A stretch of DNA of 64,000 nt from Belnapia moabensis DSM 16746 (GTDB lineage: Bacteria > Pseudomonadota > Alphaproteobacteria > Acetobacterales > Acetobacteraceae). The DNA is taken from NCBI RefSeq assembly GCF_000745835.1, contig NZ_JQKB01000003.1:62001-126000 (forward strand), in the 5' to 3' direction. The position numbers and the translations under genes are program-made. Numbering within the stretch: the first letter of the stretch is position 1; each line of letters begins with the position of its first letter. Shown here in pieces: positions 8,490-16,116 of this stretch. The notes below the pieces were generated by a model. It was not told where the DNA came from, ran no database searches, and was given only the letters and a program-made list of their open reading frames with translations.

Positions 8490-8549
8490 CCCCCACCCCT
8501 AGCCTCCGCCGCCAAGGCTGCAGCCAGGCGGACCAGGGAAGGGATATCG

Positions 8550-9905
8550 ATGAGCGAATTCAACACGCTGGACGGCGAGGCCCCGGAGGTCGTCGGGCAT
8601 CGCGGGGCGAGCGGCTACCGGCCGGAGCACACGCTCGAAGCCTACAGGCTGGCCATCGAGCTGGGCGCCGATGTGATCGAGCCGGACGTCGTCGTGACCA
8701 AGGACGGTGTGCTGATCGCTCGGCACGAGAACGAGCTCGGCGGAACCACCGATGTCGCCGACCGCTCAGAATTCACCGACCGGGAGACGACCAAGACGAT
8801 CGACGGGCAGGAGATCACCGGCTGGTTCGCCGAGGACTTCACCCTCGCCGAGATCAAGACGCTCTATGCCCGCGAGCGCATCCCCGAGGTGCGGCCGGAC
8901 AACACCGAGTATGACGACCTCTACCGCATCCCGACCCTCGACGAGGTGATCGAGCTGGTGCGGCAGGAGGAGGCGCGGACGGGGCGCGAGATCGGCATAA
9001 TTCCGGAGACGAAGCACCCGACCTTCTTCGCCCAGGAAGGCACCTATCTCGACGGCACGCTCATCCGGCAGGACACCAGCCAGCTCCTGGTCGAGGCGCT
9101 GGTGAAGGCCGGCTTCACCGACCCAGGGCGCGTCACCATCCAGTCCTTCGAGCTCGGCAACCTGATCGAGCTGCAGAAGGAAATCATGCCGGAGGCGGGC
9201 ATCGACCTGCCGCTGGTGCAGCTGCTCGGCGGCTCATACGACCTTGCCTTCAACTTCGATCCGTCCAAGGCGGCGCTCGGCGCCGACCCGTCGATCTATG
9301 ACGAGCTCGGGCTCGACCTCTCGGTGGAGAGCGCGATCAACGAGGATCTGCTGAGCGCCGAGGCGCTGCAGGCCATGGCGCGCGTCTATGCCGAGGCGAT
9401 CGGGCCGTACAAGGACTACATCCGCCCGGTCACCGAGTTGGAGACGCCGGTGGACGGCGATGGCGACGGCCGCGCCGAGATCGCCCGGCAGCTCACCGGC
9501 GAGACCACCTCGCTGGTCGAGGATGCGCATGCGGCGGGGCTGGAGGTGGTGCCCTACACGCTGCGGGCGGAGGAGAGCTTCCTTTCCCTCACGCCGCAGG
9601 GTGAGGTCGAGACGATGACCGAGGAGGCGCGGGCGCTGATCGAGATCGGCGTTGATGGCATCTTCACCGACAACCCCGATCTCGGCCGCGGGGCGGTGAA
9701 CCAGGAATTCGAGGCGCGGGGCTGGGAGGGCGCCGACTGGGATGCCATCGCCGCCGAGGCCACGCGGAATTTCGAGCGCACCGGCAACTGGTACGTCTCG
9801 GGCATCGGCTTCGGTGACCCGGACCGTGACGAGGTGACGGACTGGAACGCGGTCGCCGCGCAGGTCACGGCGAACTTCGCCGCGACGGGGCAGTGGTTCG
9901 TCTGA
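8550..9905 (+). CDS. glycerophosphodiester phosphodiesterase with C-terminal repeat
   Basis: 451 residues. The GDPD barrel shows the catalytic HRGASGY (17-23), PEHT and E-P-D metal ligands, and ARHEN. It hydrolyses glycerophosphodiesters to glycerol 3-phosphate and an alcohol. The GlpQ-like segment TTDVADR-x-(F) is present, but there is no signal peptide, no cysteine in the whole protein and an acidic composition. A VDGDGDGRAEI segment looks like a calcium loop. The C-terminus has two copies of a 21-residue motif (396-416 and 431-451), both starting DW and ending GNWYV or GQWFV. These traits suggest type I (ABC) secretion, an inference. RBS AAGGGATA precedes the ATG; a Pho-box-like element lies about 60 bases upstream. 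Confidence 0.88.
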   Translation: MSEFNTLDGEAPEVVGHRGASGYRPEHTLEAYRLAIELGADVIEPDVVVTKDGVLIARHENELGGTTDVADRSEFTDRETTKTIDGQEITGWFAEDFTLAEIKTLYARERIPEVRPDNTEYDDLYRIPTLDEVIELVRQEEARTGREIGIIPETKHPTFFAQEGTYLDGTLIRQDTSQLLVEALVKAGFTDPGRVTIQSFELGNLIELQKEIMPEAGIDLPLVQLLGGSYDLAFNFDPSKAALGADPSIYDELGLDLSVESAINEDLLSAEALQAMARVYAEAIGPYKDYIRPVTELETPVDGDGDGRAEIARQLTGETTSLVEDAHAAGLEVVPYTLRAEESFLSLTPQGEVETMTEEARALIEIGVDGIFTDNPDLGRGAVNQEFEARGWEGADWDAIAAEATRNFERTGNWYVSGIGFGDPDRDEVTDWNAVAAQVTANFAATGQWFV

Positions 9906-9915
9906 CGAGCGTGGT

Positions 9916-9947
9916 CGCCTTCCGCGGCGGTGAAGCCGCGGAAGGCG
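9916..9947. terminator. perfect 13-bp hairpin after GDPD gene
   Basis: CGCCTTCCGCGGC (9916-9928) pairs with GCCGCGGAAGGCG (9935-9947) around a 6-base loop, 11 bases after the GDPD stop. No U-tract. First of three consecutive hairpins that fill the gap to the convergent aldehyde dehydrogenase gene. Confidence 0.65.
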
Positions 9948-9951
9948 GTGC

Positions 9952-9978
9952 GAGGTTCGCGGGAATAGAGCGAACCTC
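9952..9978. terminator. second hairpin in convergent gap
   Basis: GAGGTTCGC (9952-9960) and GCGAACCTC (9970-9978) form a 9-bp stem with a 9-base loop. Confidence 0.5.
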
Positions 9979-9984
9979 CAGGGC

Positions 9985-10015
9985 CCCCGCGGCGACGCGC
10001 AGCGGCGTCGCGGGG
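9985..10015. terminator. third hairpin in convergent gap
   Basis: CCCCG (9985-9989) plus CGACGC (9993-9998) pair with GCGTCG (10005-10010) plus CGGGG (10011-10015), leaving a 3-base bulge. It ends six bases before the stop codon of the aldehyde dehydrogenase gene, so it serves the leftward transcript most directly. Confidence 0.5.
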
Positions 10016-10020
10016 AGATA

Positions 10021-11532
10021 TCAGCCCATGTTCACCATGATGGTCTTCTTGTGGGTGAAGTGCTCGAGCATCGCCTCGAGCGAGGCCTCCTTGCCGAGGC
10101 CGCTGCTCTTCACGCCGCCATAGGAGAGGTTGGCCTGGACCACGAGGTTCTGGTTGATCTGGACGAGGCCGGCCTCCAGCCGGTGCGCCAGGTCGAGCCC
10201 GACCTTCAGGTTGTTGGTCCAGAGAGAGGCGGCGAGGCCGAACTCGCTGTCATTCGCCTCGGCCAGCACCGACTCTGCATCGTCGAAGGGGGCGATGACG
10301 GTGACCGGGCCGAAGATCTCCTCGCGCACCAGGCGGCTGTCCTTGGTCAGGCCGGTGAAGATGACGGGCTGGATGAAGAGGCCCTTCTTCAGCGCCTGGT
10401 CCTGCGGCATGGCGGAGCAGACATGGGCGGTGGCGCCGGGCGTCGCCTTGCCTTCCTCGATGAAGCCACGGACCTTCTCGAGCTGGCCTTCGCTCACGAT
10501 GGTGCCGATATCGGTCTTCTCGTCGAGCGGGTCGCCCATGACCATCCGGTTCACCGCATCCTTCATCGCCTGGACGAAGCGGTCGAAGATCGGGCGCTCG
10601 ACATAGATGCGGCTGGCGGCCGTGCAGCTCTGGCCCTGGCGGGTGAAGCGCATGGAGGTGAGCGCGCCGCTGACCGTCTTGTCGAAGTCGCAATCGGCGA
10701 AGACGATCATCGGCGACTTGCCGCCGAGCTCGAGCGTGACGGGGATCAGCTTCTCGGCCGCAGCCCGGGCGACGATCTTGCCGGTCTCGACGCTGCCGGT
10801 GAAGGTGAGCTTGCGGACCAGCGGGTGCTCGACCAGCGGCGCGCCGCAGTCCGGGCCGAAGCCGGAGAGCATGTTGAAGACGCCGGCGGGGAGGACGCGG
10901 TTCATCAGCTCGCAGATGCGCAGCACGGCCAGCGGCGCCTCCTCGGCGCTCTTCACCACGACGCTGTTGCCGGCGACGAGGGCGGGCGCCACCTTCAGCG
11001 CCATCAGCAGCATCGGCACGTTCCAGGGGATAATGGCGCCGACGACGCCGAGCGGCTCGCGCACGGTGACGCTCAGCACGTTCGGGGCGAAGGGGACGCT
11101 CTCGCCCTTCAGCTCGCTGCCGAGGCCGCCGAAGAACTCGAAGATGTCGGCGACGACGCCGGCCTCGACGCGGCTCTCGGTGCGGAGCGCCTTGCCCGTC
11201 TCGAGGGCGATGAGGCGGGCCAGCTCCTCCTGGTGCTCCTTGATGAGCGCGGCGCATTGGTGGACGAGGGCGCCGCGCTTGCGGGCCGGCATCTTCGCCC
11301 ATTCCTTCTGGGCCTTGGCGGCGTTCTGGACGGCGGCGTCGACATCGGCGGAGTCACCCTCGGCGGCGCGGGCCACCTCCTCGCCGGTCGCTGGGTTGAC
11401 GACGGCGAAGGTCTTGCCGTTGCGGCCGGGGACGTAGCCGCCGCCGATGAAGTGATGGCCGGACAGCGCCCTGGCCAGCGCGAAGGGGTCGAGGCTGGGA
11501 GCGGCGGGGGTCGGCATGGGCCGGTCGAGCAT
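10021..11532 (-). CDS. NAD(P)-dependent aldehyde dehydrogenase
   Basis: 503 residues, full-length for the ALDH superfamily. PWNVPM (169-174) and the VVKSAEEAP segment form the cofactor site, FTGSVETG is the Rossmann glycine turn, Glu268 in LELGG is the general base and Cys303 in GQSCTA is the nucleophile. EIFGPV is also present. It oxidises an aldehyde to a carboxylate; substrate not predictable. The ATG at 11532 is preceded by GGAGG at a good distance; a second ATG five codons in is possible. The frame stays open far upstream across genes on the other strand, but that part is not coding. Convergent with the GDPD gene. Confidence 0.92.
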   Translation of the reverse strand: MLDRPMPTPAAPSLDPFALARALSGHHFIGGGYVPGRNGKTFAVVNPATGEEVARAAEGDSADVDAAVQNAAKAQKEWAKMPARKRGALVHQCAALIKEHQEELARLIALETGKALRTESRVEAGVVADIFEFFGGLGSELKGESVPFAPNVLSVTVREPLGVVGAIIPWNVPMLLMALKVAPALVAGNSVVVKSAEEAPLAVLRICELMNRVLPAGVFNMLSGFGPDCGAPLVEHPLVRKLTFTGSVETGKIVARAAAEKLIPVTLELGGKSPMIVFADCDFDKTVSGALTSMRFTRQGQSCTAASRIYVERPIFDRFVQAMKDAVNRMVMGDPLDEKTDIGTIVSEGQLEKVRGFIEEGKATPGATAHVCSAMPQDQALKKGLFIQPVIFTGLTKDSRLVREEIFGPVTVIAPFDDAESVLAEANDSEFGLAASLWTNNLKVGLDLAHRLEAGLVQINQNLVVQANLSYGGVKSSGLGKEASLEAMLEHFTHKKTIMVNMG

Positions 11533-11594
11533 GGGTTCCTCCGGGTCTGTGGCGGGACCATGGCGCCGGGGTCGGGCTTCCGCAAGGCACCGCG

Positions 11595-11894
11595 TCAGCG
11601 GAGCTTGCCTCGCCAGCGGAGGGATTGCCGGTTGAGCGCCGGCAGCAGTGCGGGCTCGGCCCGGATGCGCTCCGCAATGGCCACGGCGGCGGCGAGCTGC
11701 GGCTCGGTGAGGTGCCGGATGGCGGGGCGGCGCACCGCCTCGTGCCAGGGGCGGCCGATGGCGGCGTCGAGGCAGACGCGCATGAAGCAGTGGTCGAGGC
11801 GGATGGGCCAACCCTCGGCGGCGGCCATGCCGGGCAGGACTTCCCGAGTCAGCGCCAGCCAGCGGGCTTCCAGGGTGGTTCGATGCGGTGGCAT
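11595..11894 (-). CDS. small conserved hypothetical protein, 99 residues
   Basis: Short soluble protein with a compact pattern: RWLALTREVLPGMAA, then GWPIRLDHCFMRVCLD, then RRPAIRHL, ending LNRQSLRWRGK. I recall similar small proteins in alphaproteobacteria, sometimes carried under an acetyltransferase label, but no acetyl-CoA motif is visible and I assign no function. The ATG at 11894 has AAGGAG five bases upstream. Divergent from the malonyl-CoA decarboxylase gene with a 70-base gap. Confidence 0.7.
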   Translation of the reverse strand: MPPHRTTLEARWLALTREVLPGMAAAEGWPIRLDHCFMRVCLDAAIGRPWHEAVRRPAIRHLTEPQLAAAVAIAERIRAEPALLPALNRQSLRWRGKLR

Positions 11895-11964
11895 GGCGCT
11901 CCTTGCCCGGCTTTCTTGGCCGGGACATACGGCGTAAGGCAGCGCCTGCCAGAGGAGGGATTCC

Positions 11965-13437
11965 ATGCCGTCCGTAGCCCTGAGCCTGTCCGACAGCCGC
12001 GCCTGGCTGGAGCGGGTGTGGTCCGGCATCGCCGATCGCGGCCGGGACTATGCCGATGTGCCCTCGACCGGGCTGCCGCCGCTGGACCGGGCGCGGCGCC
12101 TGGCGGAGTCCCTGCTGTCGGAGCGTGGCGAGGCCTCGGGGGCGGCGGTGGCGCGGGAGCTGCATGAAAGCCTCGTCCAGCTGGCCGGGGAGGATCGCAT
12201 CGCCTTCCTCCGCTTCCTGGCCGATGGCTTCGGCCCCGACCCGGAGCGGCTGCGCCGGGCGGCGGAGGAATGGATGGCGGAGCCCTCGCCCGAGGCCGCC
12301 GCACGGCTGGCCGAGGCCGCCGAGCCGCCGCGACAGGAGCTGCTGCGGCGGATGAACATGGCGCCGGGCGGCACCGCTGCCCTGGTCCGGATGCGCGAGG
12401 ACCTGACCGGGCTGACCCGCGGCGAGCCGGCGCTCGGGGTGCTGGACGCCGATCTGCGGCACCTCTTCGCCTCCTGGTTCAACCGCGGTTTCCTCGAGTT
12501 GCGGCGGATCGACTGGCAGACCCCGGCGGCGGTGCTGGAGAAGCTGATCCGCTACGAGGCGGTGCATGAGATCCAGGGCTGGGAGGATCTCCGGCGCCGG
12601 CTCGATGCGGACCGGCGGTGCTTCGCCTTCTTCCACCCCGCTCTGCCGGGCGAGCCGTTGATTTTCGTCGAGGTGGCGCTGGTGCAGGGGCTGGCAACGG
12701 CGGTGCAGCCGCTGCTGGCGCGGGATGCGCCTCCGGCCGATCCGGCGGGGGCGGATACGGCGATCTTCTACTCCATCTCGAACTGCCAGGAGGGGCTGCG
12801 CGGCATCTCCTTTGGCAATTTCCTCATCAAGCAGGTTGTAGAGGAGCTGAAGGCGGAGCTGCCGCAGCTTGCGACCTTCGCCACCCTTTCGCCCGTGCCC
12901 GGCTTCCGCCGCTGGCTGGAGCGGGAGATGGCCTCGCCGCCGGAGGAGGGGCTGTTCCGCCCGGAGGAGGCGGCGCTGCTGACCGCGACGGCCGGCACCG
13001 AGGATGCGGCGGCGGCCATCCGGACGCTGGCGGAGGGTGCGTGGTGGGAGGAGGAGGCTAAGCGGGAGGCGTTGCGCGGCCCGCTGCTGCGCCTGGCCGC
13101 CGCCTATCTGACCCGGCCGGCGGCGGGGAAGCCGGGCATCGACCCGGTGGCGCGCTTCCATCTCGGCAATGGCGCGCGGCTGGAGCGGGTGAACTGGCTC
13201 GGCAATACCTCCGCCCGCGGCATGCGCGAGAGCTTCGGGGTGATGGTCAACTACCTCTACGACCGCGAGCAGATCGAGGCGAACCACGAGCGCTTCGTGC
13301 ATTCGGGCCATGTGGCGCGCTCCGCTGCGGTGGAGGCGCTGCTGCAGACGCCGAAGGCGGCGGCCGCGGCGCCCTCGCGCTCGGCGCTCGCGCGGCTGCT
13401 GGGCGGCGAGGAGAAGGCCGGCGGCAAGCCGGGCTGA
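11965..13437 (+). CDS. matA: malonyl-CoA decarboxylase
   Basis: 490 residues, the usual length. It converts malonyl-CoA to acetyl-CoA and CO2. The family signature is clear: FYSISNCQEGLRG and SFGNFLIKQVV (from about residue 267), FATLSPVPGF (the conserved Ser region), and ARFHLGNGARLERVNW with the catalytic His near residue 397. An N-terminal helical domain (1-180) precedes the GNAT-like catalytic domain. First gene of a rightward cluster with a MatC-like carrier and a CoA-transferase, which suggests malonate use. An 8-bp hairpin sits between it and the carrier gene. Confidence 0.93.
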   Translation: MPSVALSLSDSRAWLERVWSGIADRGRDYADVPSTGLPPLDRARRLAESLLSERGEASGAAVARELHESLVQLAGEDRIAFLRFLADGFGPDPERLRRAAEEWMAEPSPEAAARLAEAAEPPRQELLRRMNMAPGGTAALVRMREDLTGLTRGEPALGVLDADLRHLFASWFNRGFLELRRIDWQTPAAVLEKLIRYEAVHEIQGWEDLRRRLDADRRCFAFFHPALPGEPLIFVEVALVQGLATAVQPLLARDAPPADPAGADTAIFYSISNCQEGLRGISFGNFLIKQVVEELKAELPQLATFATLSPVPGFRRWLEREMASPPEEGLFRPEEAALLTATAGTEDAAAAIRTLAEGAWWEEEAKREALRGPLLRLAAAYLTRPAAGKPGIDPVARFHLGNGARLERVNWLGNTSARGMRESFGVMVNYLYDREQIEANHERFVHSGHVARSAAVEALLQTPKAAAAAPSRSALARLLGGEEKAGGKPG

Positions 13438-13452
13438 ACGAGGGGATGAGGC

Positions 13453-13472
13453 GGGCCGGTGGTGACCGGCCC
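13453..13472 (+). promoter_or_regulatory. intercistronic hairpin before the carrier gene
   Basis: GGGCCGGT (13453-13460), 4-base loop GGTG, ACCGGCCC (13465-13472). It directly abuts the Shine-Dalgarno sequence GGAGGGAG (13473-13480) of the next gene, so it could set relative expression by mRNA processing or partial termination. Confidence 0.45.
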
Positions 13473-13491
13473 GGAGGGAGAGACATTGTCC

Positions 13492-14817
13492 ATGTCGCCG
13501 CAGACCGTCACCATCCTGGGGCTGGTCGTGATGTTCGTCGTCGCGACCGCCCTGCCGCTCAACATGGGGGCGCTGGGCCTCGCCATGGCCTTCCTGATCG
13601 GGACGCTCTCGGTCGGGATGACCTCGGCGCAGATCATCGCCGGCTTTCCGGGCGATCTCTTCGTCACGCTGGTGGGCATCACCTATCTCTTCGCCATCGC
13701 CCAGAAGAACGGGACGGCCGATTGGCTGATCCATCGGGCGGTGATCGCCGTCGGCGGGCGGATCGCGGCCATCCCATGGATCATGTTCGGCGTGGCGGCG
13801 GCGCTGACGGCGGTGGGGGCGGTGAGCCCGGCGGCCTGCGCCATCCTCGCCCCGGTCGCGCTGCAATTCGCCCGGCAATACGCGATCAGCCCGCTGATGA
13901 TGGGGCTGCTGGTGATCCATGGGGCGCAGGGTGGCGGCTTCTCGCCGATCAGCATCTATGGCGGCATCACCAACCAGATCGTGGCCCGCTCCGGCCTGCC
14001 GGGGCATGAGACCATGCTGTTCCTGGCGAGCCTCGGCTTCAACCTGGTCGTCTCGGTCGGCGTGTTCCTTGCCTTCGGGGGTCGGGCGCTGCTCGGGCGG
14101 CGGGCGGCGGCGGCGGTGACGGATGGGGCGGGGGCGGCGGTCACCGGCCTGCCGATCGCGGGACATGGCACGAGTGCCGATGCCAGCCTGACGCCGCCCG
14201 CGCATCCGCAGCAGGGCGGGCTGAACCTGCACCAGGCCGTGACGCTGCTGGGGCTGGCGGTGCTCGCCATCGGCGGACTCGCCTTCAACATCAATATCGG
14301 GCTGCTGGCGGTGACGGTGGCCGTCGCGCTCGCGCTGCTCGACCCGGAGGAGCAGAAGGGCGCGGTCGACAAGATCGGCTGGTCCACCATCCTGCTGGTC
14401 GGCGGCGTCGTCACCTATGTCGGCGTGCTGCAGAAGTCGGGGGCGATCGACAGCGTGGGGCAGGGCGTCTCCAGCCTCGGCGCGCCGCTGCTGGCGGCGC
14501 TGCTGCTCTGCTATATCGGCGGCGTGGTCTCGGCCTTCGCCTCCTCGGTGGGGGTGCTGGGCGCCATCATTCCGCTGGCTGTGCCCTTCCTGCAGCAGGG
14601 GCAGATTGGCGTCGGGGGGATGATCGCCTCGCTGGCCATCTCGTCGACCATCGTCGATGTCTCGCCCTTCTCGACCAATGGTGCGCTGGTGGTGGCGAAT
14701 GCGCGGCCGGAGGAGCGCGAGGGGGTGTACCGGCGTTTCCTGGTCTACAGCATCCTCGTCGTGGTCGCCGGGCCGCTGCTCGCCTGGCTGGTCTTCATCC
14801 TGCCGGGCTGGATGTAG
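13492..14817 (+). CDS. MatC-like malonate/dicarboxylate carrier (SLC13-type permease)
   Basis: 441 residues with about 11-12 membrane segments in two halves separated by a hydrophilic loop (about 205-245). The first 150 residues match the MatC N-terminal domain, including the LPLNMGALGLAMAF opening and GAVSPAACAILAPVA. The second half carries the Ser/Asn-rich re-entrant signature DVSPFSTNGALVV. It probably imports malonate or another dicarboxylate across the inner membrane, given the decarboxylase just upstream. Start: the ATG at 13492 is 11 bases from the GGAGGGAG site, while an in-frame TTG at 13486 would have better spacing; either is possible. Confidence 0.85.
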   Translation: MSPQTVTILGLVVMFVVATALPLNMGALGLAMAFLIGTLSVGMTSAQIIAGFPGDLFVTLVGITYLFAIAQKNGTADWLIHRAVIAVGGRIAAIPWIMFGVAAALTAVGAVSPAACAILAPVALQFARQYAISPLMMGLLVIHGAQGGGFSPISIYGGITNQIVARSGLPGHETMLFLASLGFNLVVSVGVFLAFGGRALLGRRAAAAVTDGAGAAVTGLPIAGHGTSADASLTPPAHPQQGGLNLHQAVTLLGLAVLAIGGLAFNINIGLLAVTVAVALALLDPEEQKGAVDKIGWSTILLVGGVVTYVGVLQKSGAIDSVGQGVSSLGAPLLAALLLCYIGGVVSAFASSVGVLGAIIPLAVPFLQQGQIGVGGMIASLAISSTIVDVSPFSTNGALVVANARPEEREGVYRRFLVYSILVVVAGPLLAWLVFILPGWM

Positions 14818-14874
14818 CGCCGCGGCTGGTGCATCAACGGGCAGGTTCATGCCGCTGACACAAGGGAGAGGGTA

Positions 14875-16086
14875 ATGCAGGACGGACGGGATGGCGGGCC
14901 GCTGAAGGGGCTCCGGGTGCTCGACCTGACGCGGGTGCTGGCGGGACCGACCTGCACGCAGATGCTGGGCGACCTCGGTGCCGAGGTGTTCAAGATCGAG
15001 CGGCCCGAGGCCGGTGACGATACCCGTGGCTTCGCCCCGCCCTTCGTGCCCAATACGCGGGAGAGCGCCTATTTCGTCGGGGTGAACCGTAACAAGAAGT
15101 CTGTCACCCTCGACATCGCCAAGCCCGAGGGCCAGGCGGTGATCCACCGGCTGCTCGAGCATTGCGACATCCTAGTCGAGAATTTCAAGGTCGGCGCGCT
15201 GGCGAAGTACGGGCTGGGCTGGGAGCAGCTGAAGGCGAAGTATCCGCGGCTGATCTACTGCTCGATTACCGGCTTCGGCCAGACCGGCCCTTATGCGCCG
15301 CGGCCGGGCTATGACGCGCTGATCCAGGCGATGGGCGGCGTCATGTCCCTCACCGGCGAGCCGGAGGGGACGCCGCAGAAGGTGGGCGTGCCGGTGGCGG
15401 ATCTCTTCGCCGGGCTCTATGGCTGCATCGGCATCCTGGCCGCGGTGAACCACCGCAACGCGACCGGGGAGGGGCAGCAGATCGACATCGGCATGCTCGA
15501 TACCCATGTCGCCTGGCTGGCGAACCAAGGGATGAACTACCTGGCGACCGGCGAGAATCCGCCGCGGCTCGGCAACCAGCACCCGAACATCGCGCCTTAC
15601 CAGGAATACCCGACCAAGGATGGCTACATCATCCTGGCCGTCGGCAACGACCCGACCTTCGAGCGCTTCTGCAAGGCGAACGGGCTGGAGCACCTGCTGA
15701 GCGACGAGCGCTTCGCCACCAACCCGAAGCGGGTGCAGAACCGCCAGCTGGTGACTGACACGCTGACGCCGGTGATGAAGTCGAAGACGACGGCGGAGTG
15801 GATCGAGGCGCTGGAGGCGCTGAAGATCGGCTGTGGGCCGATCAACACGCTGGAGCAGGTCTTCGCCGATCCGCATGTGCAGGCGCGCGACATGGTGCTG
15901 GAGCTGCCGCACGCCTCGGGCGAGACGGTGAAGGTGATCGCCAACCCGGTGAAGCTCTCGGCGACGCCGCCCAGCTATCGCAGCCCGCCGCCGGTGCTCG
16001 GACAGCATACGGAGGAGGTGCTGGGCGGGGTGCTCGGGATGACGGCGGCGGAGATCGCGGCGCTGCGGGACAAGGGCGTCCTGTAA
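14875..16086 (+). CDS. CaiB/BaiF (class III) CoA-transferase
   Basis: 403 residues. Typical features are RVLAGPTCTQMLGDLGAEVFKIE near the N-terminus (read in short: AGP-x-C near 23-26, then GAEV-x-K-I-E), ITGFGQTGPY, and the catalytic Asp176 in PVADLFAGLYG, the position of the Asp that forms the acyl-anhydride in formyl-CoA transferase. C-terminal half contains NAGKV-like GCGPINTLEQVFADP. It moves CoA between carboxylic acids. Placement after malonyl-CoA decarboxylase and a MatC carrier suggests it activates malonate, replacing MatB synthetase; this is inference. RBS AGGGAGAGG lies just before the ATG. Confidence 0.85.
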   Translation: MQDGRDGGPLKGLRVLDLTRVLAGPTCTQMLGDLGAEVFKIERPEAGDDTRGFAPPFVPNTRESAYFVGVNRNKKSVTLDIAKPEGQAVIHRLLEHCDILVENFKVGALAKYGLGWEQLKAKYPRLIYCSITGFGQTGPYAPRPGYDALIQAMGGVMSLTGEPEGTPQKVGVPVADLFAGLYGCIGILAAVNHRNATGEGQQIDIGMLDTHVAWLANQGMNYLATGENPPRLGNQHPNIAPYQEYPTKDGYIILAVGNDPTFERFCKANGLEHLLSDERFATNPKRVQNRQLVTDTLTPVMKSKTTAEWIEALEALKIGCGPINTLEQVFADPHVQARDMVLELPHASGETVKVIANPVKLSATPPSYRSPPPVLGQHTEEVLGGVLGMTAAEIAALRDKGVL

Positions 16087-16116
16087 CCGTCGCGGCGGCA
16101 GCGCGTTGGCGGTGGC

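Noticed and set aside
11533-15162. A minus-strand open frame that continues 1210 codons upstream of the aldehyde dehydrogenase
   Set aside because: It is antisense to malonyl-CoA decarboxylase, the MatC-like carrier and the CoA-transferase, all with clear family motifs. The extension is low-complexity Arg/Pro/Gln text typical of GC-rich shadows; the dehydrogenase has its own ATG and ribosome site at 11532.
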